Source of the DNA: Lithodes maja
Lineage: Eukaryota; Arthropoda; Malacostraca; Decapoda; Lithodidae
Length of the DNA stretch: 64,000 bases
Direction: 5' to 3'
NCBI GenBank assembly: GCA_037953745.1
Contig: JBAKBP010007651.1
Span: forward strand, 1-64,000
The position numbers and the translations under genes are program-made. Within the stretch, counting starts at the first letter, position 1; every line of letters begins with the position of its first letter. Of the stretch, positions 54,370 to 63,383 are shown one piece after another. Below the pieces are notes generated by a model. That model worked only from the letters and a program-made list of their open reading frames with translations. It searched no databases and had not been told where the DNA came from.

Positions 54370-55337
54370 ATCTATCTATCTATTGCCTGACGCCGTGATC
54401 CCCGAAGGGGTGGCCACGAACGAACCGCCCCCATGCACCTCTGTCCCCAGTCAGTCGACGCCCCTCCCCCCAACCAGCACCGCCTTCGTTCATGTAGTTC
54501 CTCACTCCATCCTTCCACCTCATATTCGGTCTACCTCTCCCCCTCTGTCCCTCCACCTCGCTCTCGTACACCCTCTTAGCCATTCTCTCGCTTTCCATAC
54601 GTTCCATATGGCCGAACCATCTCAAGTTGTTCCTTTTCACACTTTCCAGCACATCTACCTCCACACCACACCTCCTTCTTACTTCCTCATTAGTCTGTCT
54701 ATCCCTCCATGTAACTCTGCACGCACTCCTTAAGTAATTCATTTCCACTGCTCTCACTCTTGGTCTGAGTCTCTCAACCAACGTCCATGCTTCGCTTCCG
54801 TAAGTCAGTGTCGGGATTACCACACTGTCATGCAAGGACTTCTTCACTTCCATACTGACCACCCTATTTCTTGTTATTGCTTTTAGCGTTCCTACAACCC
54901 TCTTCCCCTGTTGTACCCTCTCCCGCACCTCTTCATCCATAGTCCCATCTTTACTCAACACACTGCCCAGATACTTAAAAGAGTTGACGATCTCCATAGC
55001 CTGACCGTTCAGCTTCACCTCACACTCTGTGACTTCACCCCTTTCGAAGACCATAACCTTGCTCTTCCCCGTATTTACCTTCAAATTCCGTTTTTCGCAC
55101 ACTGTTCCAAACTCATTTACCAGACCCTGCAACTCCCATTCATTATCACTCATCAGAACTGTATCATCCGCAAACAGCAGTATAGGTAGCTTCCACTCAA
55201 TTCCCTCCCTTTTCAGCGATACACCAACATCCACTGCTCTTGATAGTATTTCTTTCATAACTCCATCCATATATACAGTAAACAACCACGGGGACATCAC
55301 ACACCCCTGTTTCAAACCAACATTCAGGTCAAAGAAC
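54370..55337 (-). mobile_element. RTE LINE copy C, 5'-truncated, frame open
   Basis: (ATAG)n tail followed by 319 codons in an open frame. The frame runs from FFDLNVGLKQGCVMSPWLF through LLFADDTVLM to RGRGRPNMRWKDGV. It lacks endonuclease and RT motif A, so non-functional. No target duplication recognised. Lacks the scars of copies A and B, which makes it the reference for them. Confidence 0.92.
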
Positions 55338-55887
55338 AAAAAAGGTAAATTGACATAATTTTTGTCTCCATATTTTCCATCTTGATTGCTTTTAGATTGC
55401 AGGAAATACTGTTTTAGACACCTAAACTCTCAAAAAAATCACGGGGGGGGGCATGCCCCCGGACCCCCCTAGAGCTTGCGCCTTCGCCGCTCCGTTGCGC
55501 TATAATGATAACAAAATAATAAACCATAATGATAACACAATTCATATTTCGTGGATTGACACCCTGGATTGAAATCCGCATATATTTTAACAGTAGGGGG
55601 CTTAATAAGAGTTTCACTGCCATCAATTTACAGTACTTTAGGCCTATAGGCTAGGCTAGTGCACATCAAATGTATCTCCGAAAGTTGAAACACATTTCAA
55701 TATGATCTTTTCAACATCCTTATTCTATAATTGCCGGTAAAAATTGAAGCGACCCCGGACAGCCTTTTTACTAGGCCTAGCCTAGTTAATTTTATTTTTT
55801 TGTTTATTTTTCTTTGATATAGGCCTAGGCTACAGTGTTGTTTAATACCGAGGACCATTGCAATTTAGTATTTTCAACATTAGCCGG
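55338..55887. other. Unassigned, with C/G palindrome and hAT-like end
   Basis: GGGGGGGGCATGCCCCC near 55444, a GACACCCTGGATTG hAT-like end near 55549, and several TAGGCCTA motifs. No gene. Confidence 0.45.
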
Positions 55888-55905
55888 TTCAATGTTATTT
55901 TAATA

Positions 55906-56637
55906 CCACAAATTTTGTTGATATATTTGAAGATAGGCCTAAAGCGCTAATTCGAGCGCTAGTGAATTCTTCGGAAAAATTGGCGCTTATGAGAAATAAG
56001 TAACATGCTTATTATTATTATTATTAAATATTGAATCTATTTATTATCTATATGCTCTATAGATCATAAGAAAATTTGTTTTAACCCTCGGCAAAACCTA
56101 ATAAAAAAGTATGGTACAGTACTAACATTTATTTTTCGTAACAAGGTTGTCAATACGATAACGTATCGACAGCTCTAAAGATCATATGAAAATGTGTTAA
56201 ACCCTCGGAAAAACCTAATATAAAAGTATGCTACTAAAATTTAATTTTCGTAACAAGGTTGTCAATACGGTACTTTCCCGATATCAATGTACAATCAAAG
56301 CTGAATAAACACCGTAGACTTCATCGACTTTTCTTTCACCTTCGTATAATCGACAGCCAATTTTTTTGTTTTTATTTACTAAGGGATTAGTACTCAACCA
56401 GCGGGGGTGTGGGGGCGGCAGCCCCCACCCATAATACTAGGTTAGGTTAGGTAAGCTTGTTAGGTTAGGCTAATGTCTCTTCAAATCACTATCGAGGGGC
56501 GTGTCTTAACATCGATCGATAGGCCTAATGGGGAAAATAGGTTTTCCCGAGATTTCTAATTAATTACAAACACTATACTGTATATTGATGCAAATGAACA
56601 ATTTTGTTTATAAAAAACACTCAGAAAATTTGTGGTA
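55906..56637 (-). mobile_element. Element X copy 2, hosting PB3 at its terminus
   Basis: Reverse-orientation copy of X, about 730 bp, uninterrupted by RTE. Contains scars TACAGTA (56115-56121) and TACTGTA (56576-56582) absent from copy 1. Its right end ...TTTGTGGTATTAA continues after PB3 as AATAAAAAAAATCCC at 60852. Confidence 0.75.
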
Positions 56638-56825
56638 TTAACCCTTCGACCCCGGGTGGTACACGTGTGTACCATTTTTTTTTGGCCCGAGGAACCCGGG
56701 TGGTACAACACTGTACCATTGCTTGCGTGAGTGCTTTTCGAATGGCGCGCGTACAAATTTTGCTCCGTGGTCACCAGGCGGCGCTACCAGACAGCATGTA
56801 CGCCAGTCTCTACCCTGCCGCCAAC

Positions 56826-59777
56826 ATGGATACTAGCCCAAAAAGTGATTCCCTTGTGTCCGATTCCACACTCCCTTCGACGCCTGCCCATGTTCGTCGC
56901 GCCCTAACGCAAGTGCACGCACAAGATGCGTTGACTCCCGGAGGTATTGAAATAGCTTTGAGGAGTTATGAACGTGGTGAAGGCAAAAAAAGTGGTGATG
57001 ACTTGGGCAGTGATAGCTCCGAGTCTTACGAGTCTCACTATAGTGAGGATTTTGACGATATAGAAGAAATCCGTGAAAGAGACGCGGTTTTTATTGGATT
57101 TGAGCATGACGATGAAAGTGATGATAGTACTGAACGTGACATAGTTGTGCAAGGTGATGAGAGTCTAGTGAGAGTGAGCGAATGGGACAGCACTAGGTCG
57201 ACTGCCAAGTTTAGGTTGAGTGACACGACACCTAGCCCTTCGCCAGCTAAATCCCCATTCAAGATACGTTTCTATAAGAAACAAGTGCTCAAAAAGGCGG
57301 CCGCGGCAGCCAGGAAAGAGGCCCTAAAACTTGGTGAGGGAGCAGTGCGTGAGGGTGCCAGTGAGGCTGCGCGTGAGGCCGAGGTTGACCCGCCATTGTC
57401 TTCCTTATCTACCCACGCCACCCAAGTTGCCCCAGGCTCCCGCCATTCTTCCCCACCACCACCAGCACTGCCTAGGGTTGAGGAACCCCCACTTTCGTCC
57501 TATTTACCCCCTATTTCCCCCGAGAGGAGACATAGTACTAAAGAAAAGGGAAAAGGGAGAAAATATGTCAAAAAAGGAGCTACAAGTAGGCGCTCTTTGT
57601 TCGAGGCTCCCGCGGCTTCCACCCCTGCGGCTTCCACCCCTGCCGCTCCCAGCCATACGCCCCCGCAAGTTTCCCCAGGGTCCACCCCACCTCTCCAGCC
57701 TACAACAGAGGTTCCTGATGATGTGTTTGACCTCGCATCCATACCTGCACCTACAGACACTGAACCAGTGCTGTCTAAGACTCGTCGTAGGCCAAGGAGC
57801 CCCGAACCTCTGTATGAAGATGACAGAGCCTCATCTCCCACTCCTTCCCCACCTCGCCGACCTACACGCCGCCCACGCATCATTCGTTCCCCGCAAGAAT
57901 ATGAGGGGGGCTCTGAAGATGAAGGGCACCTCACAGACGACTCTGGCCATGATTACCTGGGTCCACCGTCAGGGCAAGATGACGGCTCTGACGACAACGA
58001 CGATGACGAATTTATGGACATCGACGACCCTCAACCCAGACGCTTTGCCCAGGGCCGTCGTGCTCCTGGCCGCCCTGGCCGCCTGGCTGGCCGCCGGGCT
58101 GGGCCTGGGCGCCGTCGCGCTCCTGGCCGCCCTAGGGTTCGCGCCGCCAAAGTTCGTGGGCGTGCTGCCCCCGCTGTAGCTCCTCGTCAGCGTCGCCAGA
58201 AGGACGGATTTTATGTTTTCAACTGGCAGGATGTGGCTGCTGATCAAGTCATTGACCCTGATGTAACCCCTTTTGATGAGGTACAGGATGCTCCAGGAGT
58301 TACCCCAAGTTTTCCTGCAGGCCCCAATGCTCGACCACATGAGCTTTTTGAGGCTTTTTTTGATAAGGAGGTTACTGACTTTGTCATAAAAGAGACAAAT
58401 AAGCATTACCAAATCCAGGTTAACTTTTTTGGCAAGGTGACCAAGGGCCACATGAAGCGGTGGACCCCAGTGACTCATCCCGAGTTCATGGTGTTCCTGG
58501 CAATCACCATGCTAATGCCTCATGTGAAGAAGCACAGGTTGGCTGACTATTGGATCACCAAAGATCTAATATCCACCCCTGCCTTCGGGAAATACATCTC
58601 TCGGGACCGGTACCTCGACATCCTCGGAGCGCTCCATCTTGTCACCAACACCGACATGCATCTCCCTGACAAACTGTGGAAAATTAGGACGTTGTACGAG
58701 ATGATGAGAGAACGTTTCACGTCCTACTTCATGCCCTTCTGCAACGTCTGTATTGACGAGTCTCTTGTGCTGTTCCGGGGAAAGCTGAGCTTCAGGCAGT
58801 ACATCCCCTCAAAGAGACATCGCTTTGGTATAAAGTTCTTTGTGCTGTGCGATTGCAAAACTGGCTATGTCCTGGACTTCCTGGTCTACAGCGGGAAGGA
58901 AGGGGACGTGGCAATAGACCCCCTCATTGGCTTTGGCGGAGCAGTGGTTCAAGCCATGATGAACCGGTACTTCGAAAAGAATCACGTCCTCTACACGGAC
59001 AACTACTACACGTCCCCCACTCTCTCAAAGTACCTCCATGAGCGCCAGACGGGGACTGTAGGCACAGTTAGAGCAAAAAGGAAGGGCATGCCAAGTTTCC
59101 CTCCTAAAACAAAGAAAGGAGATGTCTTCAAGAAGAAGTCGGGACCCATTCTGGCTATCCACTGGCACGACCAGCGGAAGGTCAACATCCTGAGCACCGT
59201 CCACAAGGGGGAAATGGTTGAGACTGGCAAGGTGGATCGCCGCACCAAAGTCAGGGTGACCAAGCCCGATGCTGTCCTGGACTACAACATAAATATGAGG
59301 CTGGTGGACAAGTCCGACATGCAGATAGGCTTCATCGACTGTCTGCGTACCTCGTGCAGATGGTACAAAAAGTTCTTTCTGCACATGGTGGACATGTCAA
59401 TGCTGAATGCCTATAATATCTACAGGCTTCGGAATCCGCGCACACCCAGGAAGTTCAGTAGCCTGCGGAGGTTCCAAAAACAGGTGTTGGTGGAGCTCCT
59501 GGACAGGTATGCTATGCCACAGAGGGCAGTGGTACAACCTGGGCGCCCCGTTCAGGACCGCATGCAGTGTGCACAGTATCTAAATGTGCACAAGCTCGGT
59601 TACCTGCCTCTGGAACGAGATGGAGTCACCATTAGCAGAAGGCGGTGCCATGTCTGCTGGAACAGCCAGGTGAGGCCGAGGAAGCAGAAAAAGACCACCA
59701 TGCAGTGTGTGGAGTGCCAGCTGTCACTATGTGCTATACCGTGCTATGGTGAATACCACACCAAGCAGGAGTACTAA
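56826..59777 (+). CDS. piggyBac-type transposase, intact (PB3)
   Basis: The likely start is ATG 56826 (MDTSPKSDSLVSD); the frame is open from 56604, but that includes the terminal repeat. About 983 residues. The N-terminal about 400 residues are disordered-looking: Asp/Glu/Ser-rich (SDDSTERDIVV), a basic stretch, Pro-rich blocks and an acidic run (DDGSDDNDDDEFMDIDD). An Arg/Gly/Pro stretch (GRRAPGRPGRLAGRR) follows. The DDE_Tnp_1_7 core has Asp residues in CIDESLVLFRGK, VLYTDNYYTSP and MRLVDKSD. A C-terminal cross-brace finger CHVCWNS...CVECQLSLCAIPC...YH would bind the terminus. Expected activity: TTAA-specific cut and paste without a scar. Nearly identical to broken PB2; a more distant relative of PB1. 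Confidence 0.93.
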   Translation: MDTSPKSDSLVSDSTLPSTPAHVRRALTQVHAQDALTPGGIEIALRSYERGEGKKSGDDLGSDSSESYESHYSEDFDDIEEIRERDAVFIGFEHDDESDDSTERDIVVQGDESLVRVSEWDSTRSTAKFRLSDTTPSPSPAKSPFKIRFYKKQVLKKAAAAARKEALKLGEGAVREGASEAAREAEVDPPLSSLSTHATQVAPGSRHSSPPPPALPRVEEPPLSSYLPPISPERRHSTKEKGKGRKYVKKGATSRRSLFEAPAASTPAASTPAAPSHTPPQVSPGSTPPLQPTTEVPDDVFDLASIPAPTDTEPVLSKTRRRPRSPEPLYEDDRASSPTPSPPRRPTRRPRIIRSPQEYEGGSEDEGHLTDDSGHDYLGPPSGQDDGSDDNDDDEFMDIDDPQPRRFAQGRRAPGRPGRLAGRRAGPGRRRAPGRPRVRAAKVRGRAAPAVAPRQRRQKDGFYVFNWQDVAADQVIDPDVTPFDEVQDAPGVTPSFPAGPNARPHELFEAFFDKEVTDFVIKETNKHYQIQVNFFGKVTKGHMKRWTPVTHPEFMVFLAITMLMPHVKKHRLADYWITKDLISTPAFGKYISRDRYLDILGALHLVTNTDMHLPDKLWKIRTLYEMMRERFTSYFMPFCNVCIDESLVLFRGKLSFRQYIPSKRHRFGIKFFVLCDCKTGYVLDFLVYSGKEGDVAIDPLIGFGGAVVQAMMNRYFEKNHVLYTDNYYTSPTLSKYLHERQTGTVGTVRAKRKGMPSFPPKTKKGDVFKKKSGPILAIHWHDQRKVNILSTVHKGEMVETGKVDRRTKVRVTKPDAVLDYNINMRLVDKSDMQIGFIDCLRTSCRWYKKFFLHMVDMSMLNAYNIYRLRNPRTPRKFSSLRRFQKQVLVELLDRYAMPQRAVVQPGRPVQDRMQCAQYLNVHKLGYLPLERDGVTISRRRCHVCWNSQVRPRKQKKTTMQCVECQLSLCAIPCYGEYHTKQEY

Positions 59778-59959
59778 CTAATAATCATAGTGAAAGTACC
59801 AAAGACTGACAATATGTATGTATATAGGCAACAAGTGGAAATAAAACAATGTACAGGTGTATTGTGATAAAAAAGTCATGTATTATGAAAACATATATAA
59901 ATAAGTGAAAAAAGACACAATAAATTGTATATAAAACGTTTACAAAGCATATAACTAAG

Positions 59960-60460
59960 TGAAAGTGACACATGACATAATATTAGATGGCCAAAGTATA
60001 ATAAACACCTGTGATAACGAATAATCAGTGCCTAATATAACAATAACCTACCTCAATTACTAATAAAATGTACCGTATCAAGTGAAAATGAGCATTATCA
60101 GTGAAAGTGACACTCTCTCAAGCATATTTACCAAAGTGAAAGTGACACACGAACTAATATTAGATGGCCAAAGTATAATAAACACCTGTGATAACGAATA
60201 ATCAGTGCCTAATATAACAATAACCTACCTCAATTACTAATAAAATGTACCGTATCAAGTGAAAATGAGCATTATCAGTGACAGTGACACTCTCTAAAGC
60301 ATATTTGTCAAAGTGAAAGTGACACAAGACCTAAGATTTGATGGCCAAAGTATAATAAACACCTGTGATAACGAATAATCAGTGCCTAATATAACAATAA
60401 CCTACCTCAATTACTCATAAAAACTACGGTATCGAGTGAAAATGTGAAATATTAGTGAAA
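59960..60460 (+). repeat. PB3 3' sub-terminal tandem repeats
   Basis: Three units of about 180 bp homologous to 46880-47510 of PB2. Near 59852, TACAGGTGTA replaces TA of PB2 (8 extra bases). Confidence 0.88.
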
Positions 60461-60915
60461 ATGATAGCCTAATACACATATTTTATATAATTGGACTCCA
60501 AATAACTATAATAACATCACTATCAATACATAAAATCGCCTCCGGGAGGTAAAAAGTTTGGCGCGACGAGCCGCGGCCTGGGCCAAGGCGACGCATCCGA
60601 ACGCGGGATGATTTTCACGCATAAAAATCACTCCACTTCCCGCGCTCACCATTATGCAATCACTTGGGCTAGAGACCTCTACTCAACGGCATTCTACACA
60701 TGAAGGTTTGTGCTACATTTTTCTGTTTTTTTTATAACTTTGTGTAATGTATTTCAGGAGTAACATGTGAGTGAACTTGTACCAAAATTCCTGAAAACCC
60801 CCGGACACAGAGTACAGTTACGATATTCCCTAGCCGGGGTCGGAGGGTTAAAATAAAAAAAATCCCATTAGCCTAACCTAACTTAACCTAATCTAACCGA
60901 AAACCGAAAACTAAC

Positions 60916-61041
60916 CGACGGTCTAAACCCAGCTCACGTTCCCTGTTTATGGGTGCGCGACGGTCTAAACCCAGCTCACGTTCCCTGTTTATAGGTAAAC
61001 GACGGTCAAAACCCAGCTCACGTTCCCTGTTTATCGGTGAA
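60916..61041 (+). repeat. 42-bp tandem repeat, three units
   Basis: CGACGGTCTAAACCCAGCTC then ACGTTCCCTGTTTAT starts at 60916, 60958 and 61000. A 64-codon ORF across it is due to the 14-codon period. Confidence 0.93.
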
Positions 61042-61511
61042 CAATCCAACAGTTTCTCGAATTTCACTTATAGTGAATTTGCGACGGTAATTACAGTACA
61101 TGTACACCATCATGTATCGTCCATGAAACTTCTAGAACACTGATAATTATCGATGGGGCTCGTATCCGGGTTGTCTTCAATTTTAACCTAATTGCCTTCA
61201 AATACAGTATTGATAAATAATTAGTGGTAGTTTCGGTAATAAGTACCCATTAGGCAGCCTGTGTGACAGCAGCAAGGTAGCCACTGCCCACTTGGTTCCC
61301 AGGCTAGATTAGCCTATAGGCCTAGTCCATTCATTGTAGTAGGCCAGAAATCGGGACCCCTAACCTCTAATTCAAAAACAAAAATGGCTAGAGCAAATGG
61401 GCTATAAATTTCCACCGGTAAATTGCAGCAGTAGGCTAGCCTAACACTCCATGACTTGGCATGACAGGCCTGGCCTCCTAAATATAAGTGATAAGGCTAC
61501 ACAATACATTT
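61042..61511. other. Unassigned sequence upstream of the LINE leader
   Basis: No gene recognised. Several TAGGCCTA/TAGGCTAG motifs near 61318-61440. Confidence 0.5.
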
Positions 61512-61560
61512 GCTTTGCGCAGTGGCAGTATCGTAACCAATGAGGTTTAGTTTTCCGAGT
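61512..61560 (+). ncRNA. U4-snRNA-like 5' domain at the head of a LINE leader
   Basis: GCTTTGCGCAGTGGCAGTAT then CGTAACCAATGAGGTTTA matches the first 38-40 nt of U4 snRNA (U4/U6 stem II and the 5' stem-loop with its K-turn AAUGAGG), with one G-to-A change. It then has TTT extra before CCGAG. Downstream sequence (stem I region, central domain, Sm site AAUUUUUGG) does not match U4. It is therefore a truncated or captured U4 head, not a functional U4 gene. It lies about 270 bp upstream of the LINE ORF1 start. Confidence 0.72.
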
Positions 61561-61632
61561 GACGTATCTGCTACTGCTGAAGGCCCAAAACACGGTTAAA
61601 GTTTTCAATTTCATCTTTGCCTAGTGCTTGCG

Positions 61633-61800
61633 ACACCTCGGTTGGATTACCTTCTTAGGAAGGTAATCAAGTCGTACCCCACCTGCTCATGGTGACCTCG
61701 CAAACACCCATTTCTATTTATTTTTTCCATTTATTATTTTTTCAAGATAGGGTGACACAAACGGGGGCGGCGCTACCTGGGTTTATCCCAGGTAGTAGTT
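61633..61800 (+). promoter_or_regulatory. LINE leader with two perfect hairpins
   Basis: GATTACCTTC-TTAG-GAAGGTAATC (61645-61668) and CTACCTGGG-TTTAT-CCCAGGTAG (61775-61797). Structured leaders are known in LINE 5' UTRs (some contain ribozymes), but no ribozyme motif was recognised here. Confidence 0.6.
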
Positions 61801-61830
61801 TAATTTTACTGTAATTTTATTAAGTGTACA

Positions 61831-63383
61831 ATGGCCGGCCAAGGCAAACGGAGGCAGAGTTTATTGGGAGATGAAGAGAGCTATGAATTTGAGGGATTTC
61901 TGGCAGAGGGTAATGAAGTGGAAACAGGGGTGCTATGGGCTCTCTGCGAGAGGGCTGGTTATCACACAGAGGCCCACGTCTCTTCAACAAACTCCCACGG
62001 CGAGTAAGAGACATGAGGGACATCTCGTTAGACAACTTCAAGAGAGCCCTAGATGTCGAACTGCAAAAAGTGCCAGACGAGCCCATCCTCGCAAGGGAGC
62101 GAGCTGTCGCTTCAAACAGTCTACTGCACCAAATCACCACCCATAACGAGGGGCGTCGCGCTCCTTGGTGCCGCTAGAGGAGCGGCGAACACATCCAAAG
62201 GTATCCAAAGGTAAAGGAGGATCAATTGACTGTGGTGAAGAGACAGATGATGGGTCTGTTAAGATGGAAGGGAGTTATGGAGAATTGGAGGAGAGATATA
62301 GGTGTGAAGGTGGAGTCACTGACAGAAATATGTGGAGCCAGTTCAGTGGCAACTGCAGATGGGCCATTAATTGCTAACCTAGATGCTGTGATAAGGAAAG
62401 TAGATGAACTGGAGGCAGAGAACATGGCACTCAAGGAGCAGCTAAAGGAGTATGAGGGCCATTTAAGTGAGAAAGTAAAGGGAGTAATAAGTGAGGAGAA
62501 AAATGAGTGGACAAGGGTGGGGAATGCTAAGGTGGATGCATTGGAAGAAATCATGAAGGAGCAGGTGGAAGAGAGAGAAAAAGAGAAAAGAGAGTTTGAG
62601 AAGAATGTAGTGCAGGTTTTGAAGAGCAAGGAGAAGGTAGTGAGGGAAACAGTAGATAGAGGTAAAAGCATAATAATTTTTGGAGACATTGAAAAACATT
62701 TAGCAGATATGAGGGAAAGAAGGGAAAGGGATGAGGACAAAGTAAAGAAAATATTGGAGTGTCTAGACGAAGGCTGTGATTGGGGGAAAGAACTGGACGA
62801 AGTAAGACGGCTAGGAAGATATAAAAAGGGTGAGATGAGACCGATAAAAGCAGAGTTTAAATCTAGGTCAGTGGTTGAAGCATTAACCATTGTAAGCTGT
62901 AGGCTAAATAGTTGTACTGGAATGAAACATATTAGGGTGAAAAAGGACTTAAGCATAGAGGAAAAGGAAAAGTTGAGAGAAGTTCAAGCAAGGGCTGACG
63001 ATGAAAATCGAAAATTGTCAGATGAGGAGAAAAGGGATTTTTTTTTGGAGAGTAAAGGAAGGGAAACTAAAGAACTGGTACACTCAGAGTCAGAAAGAAC
63101 GGAAAATACGAGGAGAAATGAACAAGGAGACAGTGAGTCAGGTAGTGGATCAAATCGGGGACAAGGAGATAGTGAGGGAGGAGCAGGAGATAGAGACAGT
63201 GAGTCAGGTAGTGGATCAAACCGAAGACAGAGAGATGGTGAGGGAGGAGCAGGGGATGGAGACGGTGAGTCAGGTAGTGGATCAGACCGAGGACGGAGAG
63301 ATGGTGAGGGGGGGGGGGGGGGGGAGAATAGAACTAGCAGGGAATGTGGAGGTAGGTCAGGGAAGGGATGGAGGAGGAGGTGA
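61831..63383 (+). pseudogene. LINE ORF1 protein, interrupted by a nested LINE fragment
   Basis: ORF1 starts MAGQGKRRQSLLGDEESYEF and is open to about 61923. It is interrupted by a 290-bp fragment and resumes in another frame at EDQLTVVKRQMMGLLRWKG. The frame change equals the insert length modulo three. A coiled coil follows (VDELEAENMALKEQLKEYE and EEREKEKREFEKNV). Then comes an ORF1p-like nucleic-acid-binding region (SIIIFGDIEKHLADM, RRLGRYKKGEMRPIKAEFKS, HIRVKKDLSIEEKEKL), resembling L1/L2 ORF1p RRM-CTD. The tail is repetitive ESGSGSNR/GEGGAGD (three units). A 17-G run at 63308-63324 precedes the stop. The family role is RNA chaperone of the LINE particle. Dead in this copy unless spliced. 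Confidence 0.82.
61924..62213 (+). mobile_element. Nested 3' fragment of the CR1/L2-like LINE
   Basis: About 90 codons (RGPRLFNKLPRRVRDM ... NEGRRAPWCR) nearly identical to 15361-15615 in reverse. It ends with ATCCAAAGGT repeated twice and AA. Begins ACAGGGGTGCTATGGG. No clear target duplication. Confidence 0.9.

Larger units (their letters stand above)
56638..60851 (+). mobile_element. piggyBac element PB3, complete
   Basis: TTAACCCTTCGACCCCGGGT then GGTACACGTGTGTACC at the left; CTAGCCGGGGTCGGAGGGTT then AA at the right; TTAA at 56638-56641 and 60848-60851. It has an intact transposase gene and three sub-terminal tandem repeat units (59960-60460). This is the best candidate for a mobile element in the window. 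Confidence 0.94.

Noticed and set aside
57331..58179. 282-codon ORF overlapping PB3 in another frame
   Set aside because: Out-of-frame shadow of the PB3 low-complexity N-terminus; PB2 also keeps it only in pieces.
61512..61660. Functional U4 snRNA gene
   Set aside because: Only the first about 40 nt match; stem I partner region, 3' stem-loops and Sm site are not found.
62222..62956. 244-codon minus-strand ORF
   Set aside because: Antisense of the LINE ORF1 coiled-coil region.
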